Assembly: GCF_003265705.1 (NCBI RefSeq)
Contig: NW_020312788.1
Coordinates: 9,001,122 to 9,065,121 of the forward strand
DNA length: 64,000 bases
Direction of reading: 5' to 3'
From: Callorhinus ursinus
Taxonomy: Eukaryota > Chordata > Mammalia > Carnivora > Otariidae
The notes beneath the pieces are model-generated. The model did no database searches, was not told the origin of the DNA, and saw only the letters and a list, made by a program, of their open reading frames with translations. Every line of letters begins with the position of its first letter. Position 1 is the first letter of the stretch. This document shows, piece by piece, positions 57,728-64,000 of this stretch. A program made the translations under genes and the position numbers.

Positions 57728-58799
57728 GGAGGAGTAGGAGGCCTGGATTTCGTCTGGTCTCAGGAATTCAGCTGGATAAGGATCAAACCATTCTGAACAC
57801 CCACAAACTCAACAGGAGATCGAAGAAAAGAATAGCAACAACTCTCTGAACAGAAAAGCCACCACTTTCTGGAAGGTAGGACGTGGGGAAAAGTGAATCC
57901 GAGGCGATATTCAGGAAGATATACGGGAGGGGAGGGGGCCTCTGTCAGCCGCTACTGGCAAGTGATAGAGCAGCGGGGCACAAAACCGGAACTTTTAGAA
58001 GTCGGCTCTGCTGAGGGACGTTGCTCAAGTGGCTAAGCGGGGAGTGGAACCCTCACGGGACAGTGTGGTCTCAGGACCCTCGGGGTCACAGAAAGATGGG
58101 GGGGTGCCTGAGTGCAGCAGAGCTCCCAGGTATCAGAGCAGGGAAGCCAGCTGCAGAGACGGAGCTGAGAACTGGGCTCTCAGCTCGGGGTTGCCATAAA
58201 CCGTGATCCTCAGCACAGTCGGCAATTGCTCCTCCAGCAGGGAACCAACAAGTGGCAGATCCGGAGAGACTTCCCTTCCTCCCCCGGGAGGAGCGGCACG
58301 GGAGCACACCACAGGGAAATGCTGGGTTTGGAGACTCCACACAGGGTCATGTGCCAGGGATAGAAACGCTCAGTCACAGGCCAGGTGAGCACGGAGTGCG
58401 GCCAGAGACTGGGGAGATGGGAGTGATTGACTGCTTTTCTCTGGGGGCGCACTGAGGAGCGGGGCCCCGAGTTCTCGGCTCCTCCGCGGCAGAGATTGGG
58501 AAGCCGCCATTTTCACTCTTGTTCTCCAAAGCTGTACCGAGAGTTTGCAGAGAACAAAAGCTCCCAAGAGCAAACCCGAGCACATTACTTAGCCTGAACC
58601 GGCAAGGGTGGGGCAATTCCACCTCTGGCAAAGACTTTTGGGAACCACGGCAACAGGCCAGTCCCCCAGAAGATCAGCAAGAACAACCAGACAAGACCAA
58701 GTTGACCCATCACTGAGAATGGCAGAACTCCAGAGCTAGGGGAATACTGCACATAGAATCCATGACTTTTTTACCATGATTCTTTAGTCTTTCAAAGTT

Positions 58800-59337
58800 A
58801 ATTTTTTTTAACTGTCTTTTTTATTTAATTTTTCTTTTTCCCTTTTTCAACCAACATCTTATCAATCCCTTCTTTAAAAAACATTTTTATTTTTCATTTT
58901 TAGAGTCATAGTCTATCCCTTCATAGTAGTTACCCTTGTTTTTGGCATATATATATATAAGCTGTTCTCTCTTTAAAATTTTGAGATACAGTTTCTTATA
59001 ACAGATCAAAATATACCCTAAATCACTAGTGTATGGCTTTGTTCTAGTCTCCTCCTGATCACATTCTCTCCTTTTTTTTCCTTTTTTTTAAAATCCTCTT
59101 CTTTCTTTTTTCAAACAATTTCTTATCTTATCAATTCCTTTTATAAAATTTTTTATAATTTTCATCTTTACACTCATATTCCATCCCTTCATCGTATCAA
59201 CCCTTATTTTTGTACATATATGTTTTTCTTTCTTTAAAATTTTGGGAAGCACTTTCTTATAAAAGACCAAAATACACCCAAAATCTAGGGTGTGGCACTG
59301 ATCTATCCACCAGCCTGATCATATTTGATCATATTCT
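58800..59337 (+). repeat. About 269-bp tandem duplication in the LINE-1 5' UTR
   Basis: Corresponding landmarks: 'tatcaatccc' at 58860 and 'tatcaattcc' at 59129; 'tatcccttcat' near 58913 and 'catcccttcat' near 59182; 'ctctctttaaaattttg' and 'ctttctttaaaattttg'; 'gatcaaaatataccc' and 'gaccaaaatacaccc'. The two units differ at many sites, so the duplication is old. Confidence 0.8.
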
Positions 59338-59528
59338 GGTTTTTTGTTTTGATCTGTTTTTGTTGTTTTTATCTTTTTCTTTTTTTTTTTCTTTTTCTTT
59401 TTTCTTCCTTTCCCTTTCTTTTCCCTTGGCTTCAGGTCTTTTCTGATTTGTTTAGAGTATATTTTCTGGGGACGATGTTACCCTGTTAGCATTTTGTTCT
59501 CTCATTCATCTATTCTCCTCTGGACAAA

Positions 59529-60480
59529 ATGACAAGATGGAAAAAATCACCTCAACAAAAAGAACAAGAGGTAGTACCAAATGCCAGGGACCTACTCAAT
59601 ATGTACATTAGTACGATGTCAGACCTAGGGTTCAAAATCATGATTTTAAGGATACTAGCTGGGCTTGAAAAAGCATGGAAGTTATTAGAGAAACCCTTTA
59701 TGGAGAAAAAAAAGAACTAAAATCTAACCAAGTCGAAATCAAAAAGGCTATTAATGAGGTGCAATCAAAAATGGGGGCGCTAGCTGCTAGGATAAATGAG
59801 GCAGAAGAGAGAATCAGTGATATAGAAGACCCAATGATGGAAAATAAAGAAGCTAAGAAAAAGAGAGATAGACACTACTGGATCACAAGAGCAGAATTCG
59901 AGAGATAAGTGATACCATAAAACGAAACAACATTAGAATAATTGGGATCCCAGAAGAAGAAGAAAGACAGAGAGGGGCAGAAGGTATATTGGAGCAAATT
60001 ATAGCAGAGAACTTCCCTAATTTGGGGAAGGAAACACGCATCAAAATCCAGGAGGCACAGAAAACTCCTCTCAAAATCCATAAAAATAGTTCAACACCCC
60101 AACATCTAATATTAAAACTTAAGAGTCTCAGAGACAAAGAGAAAATCCTGAAAGCAGCTCGGGAGAAGAGATATGGATTGGCAACAGACCTATCCACAGA
60201 GACCTGGCAGGCCAGAAAGGACTGGCATGATATATTCAGAGCACTAAATGAGAAAAATATGCAGCCAAGAATACTATATCCAGCTAGGCTGTCATTGAAA
60301 ATAGAAGGAGAGATAAAAAGCTTCCAGGACAAACAAAAACTAAAGGAATTTGCAAACACGAAACCAGCCCTAGAAGAAATACTGAAAGAGGTCCTCAAAG
60401 CAAAGAGAGAGCCTAAAAGTAACATAGACCAGAAACGAACACAGACAATATACAGTAACAGTCACCTTACAGGCAATACA
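59529..60480 (+). pseudogene. LINE-1 ORF1 (RNA-binding protein), disrupted
   Basis: ORF1p-type chaperone that would coat LINE-1 RNA in ribonucleoprotein particles. It starts MTRWKKSPQQKEQEVV at 59529. The coiled-coil region (near 59740-59870, 'VQSKMGALAARINEAEERI') follows. The RRM core 'NNIRIIGIPEEEERQRG' starts near 59928, and the C-terminal domain includes 'DLSTETWQARKDWHDIF' and 'ARLSLKIEGEIKSF'. A frameshift falls at the A-run at 59706-59713 and another frame change lies near 59908. After 59989 the frame is open through the end of ORF1 and on into ORF2 with no stop. The copy cannot make a normal protein. Confidence 0.88.
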
Positions 60481-63400
60481 ATGGCACTAAATTCATATCT
60501 TTCAATAGTTACCCTGAATGTAAATGGGCTAAATGTCCCAATCAAAAGACACAGGCTATCAGATCGGATTAAAAAACAAGACCCATCGATATGCTGTCTG
60601 CAAGAGACTCATTTTAGACCCAAAGACACCTACAGATTGAAAGTGAGGGGGTGGAAAACGATTTACCATGCTAATGGACACCAAAAGAAACCTGGGGTGG
60701 CAATCCTTATATCAGACATTAGATTTTAAACCAAAGACTGTAATAACAGATGACGAAGGACACTATATCCTACTTAAATATTCTATCCAACAAGAAGATC
60801 TAACAATTGTAAATATCTATGCCCCTAACATGGAGGCAGCCAATTATATAAGGCAATTAATAACAAAAGCAAAGAAATACATTGACAACAATACAATAAT
60901 AGTGGGGGATGTTAACACCACCCTGACTGAAATGGACAGATCATCTAAGCAAAAGATCAACAAGAAAATAAAGACTTTAAATGACACACTGGACCAAATG
61001 GACTTCACAGACATATTCAGAACATTCCATCCCAAAGCAACAGAATATACATGCTTCTCTAGTGCACATGGAATATTCTCCAGAATAGATCACATCCTAG
61101 GTCACAAATCAGGTCTCAACCGATACCAAAAGATTGGGATTATTCCCTACATATTTTCAGACTACAATGCCTTGAAACTAGAACTCAACCACAAGAGGAA
61201 AGTCAGAAAAAACTCAAGTACTGGAGGCTAAAGAGCATCCTACTAAAGAATGAATGGGTCAACCAGGAAATTAAAGAAGAATTTAAAAATTCATGGAAAC
61301 CAATGAAAATGAAAACACAACTGTTCAAAATCTTTGGGATGCAGCAAAGGCAGTCCTAAGAGTAAAGTATATAGCAATACAAACCTTTCTCAAGAAACAA
61401 GAAAGGTCTCAAATACACAACCTAACCCTACACCTAAAGGAGCTAGAGAAAAAACAGCAAATTAAGCCTAAACCCAGCAGGAGAAGAGAAATAATAAAGC
61501 TCAGAGCAGAAATCAATAAAATAGAAAGCAAAAGAACAGTAGAACAGATCAACGAAACTAGGAGCTGGTTCTTTGAAAGAATTAATAAGATTAATAAACC
61601 CCTGGCCTGACTTATCCAAAAGAAAAGAGAAATGACCCAAAGCAACAAAATCATGAATGAAAGAGGTGAGATCACAACCAACAGCAAAGAAATACAAACA
61701 ATTATAAGAACATATTATGCCAGCAAATTAGATAACCTGGAAGAAATGGATGCATTCCTACAGATGTATCAACTACCAAAACTGAACCAGGAAGAAATAG
61801 AAAACCTGAACAGACCTATAACCACTAAGGAAATTGAAGCAGTCATCAAAAATCTACCAACAAACAAAAGCCCAGCGCCAGATGGCTTCCCAGGGGAATT
61901 CCACCAAACATTTCAAGAAGAATTAATACCTGTTCTTCTAAAACTGTTCCAAAAAATAGAAATGGAAGGAAAACTTCCAAACTCGTTTTATGAGACCACC
62001 ATTACCTTGATCCCAAAACCAGACAAAGACCCCATTAAAAAGGAGAATTACAGACAAATATCCTTGATGAACATGGATGCAAAAATTCTCACCAAAATAC
62101 TAGCCAGTAGGATCCAACAGTACATTAAAAGGATTATTCACCACGACCAAGTGGGATTTATCCCTGGGCTGCAAGGTTGGTTCAACATCCGCAAATCAAT
62201 CCACGTGACACAGTACATTAACAAAAGAAAGAACAAGAATCATATGATCCTCTCAATAGATGCAGAAAAAGCATTTGACAAAGTACAGCATCCTTTCTTG
62301 ATCAAAACTCTTCAGAGTATAGGGATAGAGGGCACATACCTCAATATCATAAAAGCCACCTATGAAAAACCTACAGCGAATATCATTCTCAATGGGGAAA
62401 AACTGAGAGCTTTCCCCCTAAGGTCAGGAACACGGCAGGGATGTCCACTATCAACACTGCTATTCAATATAGCATTAGAAGTCTTAGCCACAGCAATCAA
62501 ACAACAAAAAGAAACAAAAGACATCCAAATCGGCAAAGAAGAAGTCAAACTCTCACTGTTTGCAGATGATATGATACTCTATGTGGAAAACCCAAAAGAC
62601 TCCACCCCAAAACTGCTAGAACTCATACAGGAATTCAGTAGAGTGGCAGGATATAAAATCAATGTACAGAAATCAGTGGCACTCCTATACACCAACAACA
62701 AGACAGAAGAAAAGAGAAATTAAGGAGTCAATCCCACTTACAACTGCACCCAAAAGCTTCAGATACCTAGGAATACATCTAACCAAAGAGGCAAAGCATC
62801 TGTACTCAGAAAAATATAAAATACTCATGAAAGAAATTGAGGAAGACACAAAGAAATGGAAAAACGTTCCATGCTCACAGATTAGAAGAACAAATATTGT
62901 GAAGACGTCAAGGCTACCTCAAGAAATCTACACATCCAATGCAATCCCCATCAAAATACCATCAACTTTTTTTCAAAGAAATGGAACAAATAATCCTAAA
63001 ATTTGTATGGAACCAGAAAAGACCCTGAATAGCCAGAGGAATGTTGAAAAAGAAAAGCAAAGCTGGTGGCATCACAATTCCAGACTTCCAGCTCTATTAC
63101 AAAACTGTCATCATCAAGACAGTATGGTACTGGCACAAAAACAGACACATAGGTCAATGGAACAGAATAGAGAGCCCAGAAATCGACCCTCAACTCTATG
63201 GTCAACTAATCTTTGACAAAGCTGGAAAGAATATCCAATGGAAAAAAGACAGTCTCTTCAACAAATGGTGTTGGGAAAATTGGATAGCCACATGTGGAAG
63301 AATGAAACTGGACCATTTCCTTACACCACATACAAAAATAGACTCAAAATGGTTGAAAGACCTCAATGTGAGACAGGAGTCCATCAACATCCTAAAGGAG

Positions 63401-64000
63401 AACACAGGCAGCAACCTCTTCGACCTCAGCCGCAGCAACTTCTTCCTAGAAACATCACCAAAGGCAAGGGAAGCAAGGGCAAAAATGAACTATTAGGACT
63501 TCATCAAGAGAAAAAGCTTTTGCACAGCAAAAGAAACAGTCAACAAAACCAAAAGACAACCGACAGAATGGGAGAAGATATTTGCAAATGACATATCAGA
63601 TAAATGGCTAGTAGCTAAAAATCTATAAAGAATTTATCAAACTCAACACCCAAAGAACAAATAATCCAATCAAGAAATGGGCAAAAGACATGAACAGACA
63701 TTTTTCCAAAGACATCCAAATGGTAAACAGACACATGAAAAAGTGCTCAACATCACTCAGCATCAGGGAAATCCAAATCAAAACCTCAATGAGATACCAC
63801 CTCACACCAGTCAGAATGGCTAAAATTGACAAGTCAGGAAACGACAGATGTTGGCGGGGATGCGGAGAAAGGGAAACCCTCCTACACTGTTGGTGGGAAT
63901 GCAAGCTGGTGCAGCCACTCTGGAAAACAGTATGGAGATTCCTCAGAAAGTTGAAAATAGAGCTACCCTACAACCCAACAATTGCACTACTGGGTATTTA
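60481..64000 (+). pseudogene. LINE-1 ORF2 (endonuclease-reverse transcriptase), disrupted, runs off window
   Basis: ORF2p nicks target DNA and reverse-transcribes LINE-1 RNA there. The endonuclease begins at ATG 60481 with LNVNG and QETHF motifs. A frameshift lies near 60717-60725. The later block has RIDHILG and then SDYNALKLEL, where the conserved His is Tyr (61163-61165). A frame change lies near 61210 and a TGA at 61608-61610. The reverse transcriptase is open from 61632 to 62723, with [27 protein letters not shown] and the catalytic FADD at 62559-62570. Frame changes near 62722 and 62965 and a TAG at 63494-63496 follow. The Cys-region ([15 protein letters not shown]) is near 63886-63930. 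The last part and 3' UTR lie beyond 64000. Confidence 0.93.

Larger units (their letters stand above)
57711..59528 (+). mobile_element. Carnivoran LINE-1 5' UTR (full 5' end)
   Basis: Starts 'gggcagagcaagatggcgga' and is GC- and CpG-rich to about 58700, as expected for the internal L1 promoter. From about 58780 to 59450 it becomes strongly pyrimidine-rich. The pyrimidine-rich part is a diverged tandem duplication with a period of about 269 bp. ORF1 follows at 59529. The 5' end looks complete; the 3' end and any duplication lie outside the window. Confidence 0.88.

Noticed and set aside
61632..62723. Reverse transcriptase frame as a domesticated host gene
   Set aside because: It is the open middle of an otherwise broken LINE-1 ORF2, with normal LINE-1 flanks in register on both sides.
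1..64000. A novel multi-gene system
   Set aside because: I looked for clustered frames, exon-like series and unusual repeat architectures on both strands. Everything coding-like resolved into LINE-1, an ERVL-like relic, SINE or the EEF1A1 retrocopy.

Overview
The window is mammalian nuclear DNA from a carnivore. The main evidence is at least eighteen insertions of the Carnivora-specific tRNA-Lys-derived SINE (CAN SINE: head 'ggggcgcctgggtggctcag', CT-rich body, (AAATA)n/AATCTT tail), together with carnivoran LINE-1, MIR and L2 relics, Tigger and MER5 DNA transposons. The SINE subfamilies resemble those of bears, seals and mustelids. The young dog-type and cat-type SINE bodies are not seen, so an arctoid caniform is the best guess (inference). 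Nothing prokaryotic is present.

I find no functional protein-coding gene, tRNA, rRNA or CRISPR array. The only gene-like unit is a processed pseudogene of EEF1A1 (54003-55750). It has a complete 5' end, the coding region, the 3' UTR, a poly(A) tail and a perfect 18-bp target-site duplication, and is broken by a 10-nt deletion. All other reading frames are short chance frames or decayed LINE-1 pieces. The window therefore looks like an AT-rich intergenic or intronic stretch.

Layout. 1-9.6 kb: LINE-1 3' ends, an ERVL-like pol relic (about 2.0-2.5 kb, minus strand), MIRs and a MER44/Tigger7-like element. 9.6-20.9 kb: the densest SINE zone, with nested and chimeric insertions; here a SINE at 12 kb carries a 139-bp inverted copy of sequence from 13.4 kb. 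21-31.7 kb: older MIR, L2, MER5 and Tigger relics and a tiny LINE-1 insertion. 31.7-35.4 kb and 45.8-50.7 kb: long stretches almost free of recognisable repeats. 36-45 kb: L2, MIR and LINE-1, including a LINE-1 inserted in the tail of a SINE. 51-57.7 kb: a stack of LINE-1 fragments, one split by the EEF1A1 retrocopy. 57.7-64 kb: a LINE-1 with complete 5' UTR, ORF1 and most of ORF2, running off the right edge and inactivated by several frameshifts and stops.

The interest lies in the history of the insertions, not in a gene system: templated inverted transfer between two SINEs, a probable SINE-LINE-1 template-switch chimera, a roughly 50-bp LINE-1 insertion with perfect duplications, tail-like tandem units, and a tandemly duplicated pyrimidine-rich LINE-1 5' UTR. 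I did not find a convincing undescribed biological system. All repeat names come from recognition by eye, and edges of old elements are approximate.
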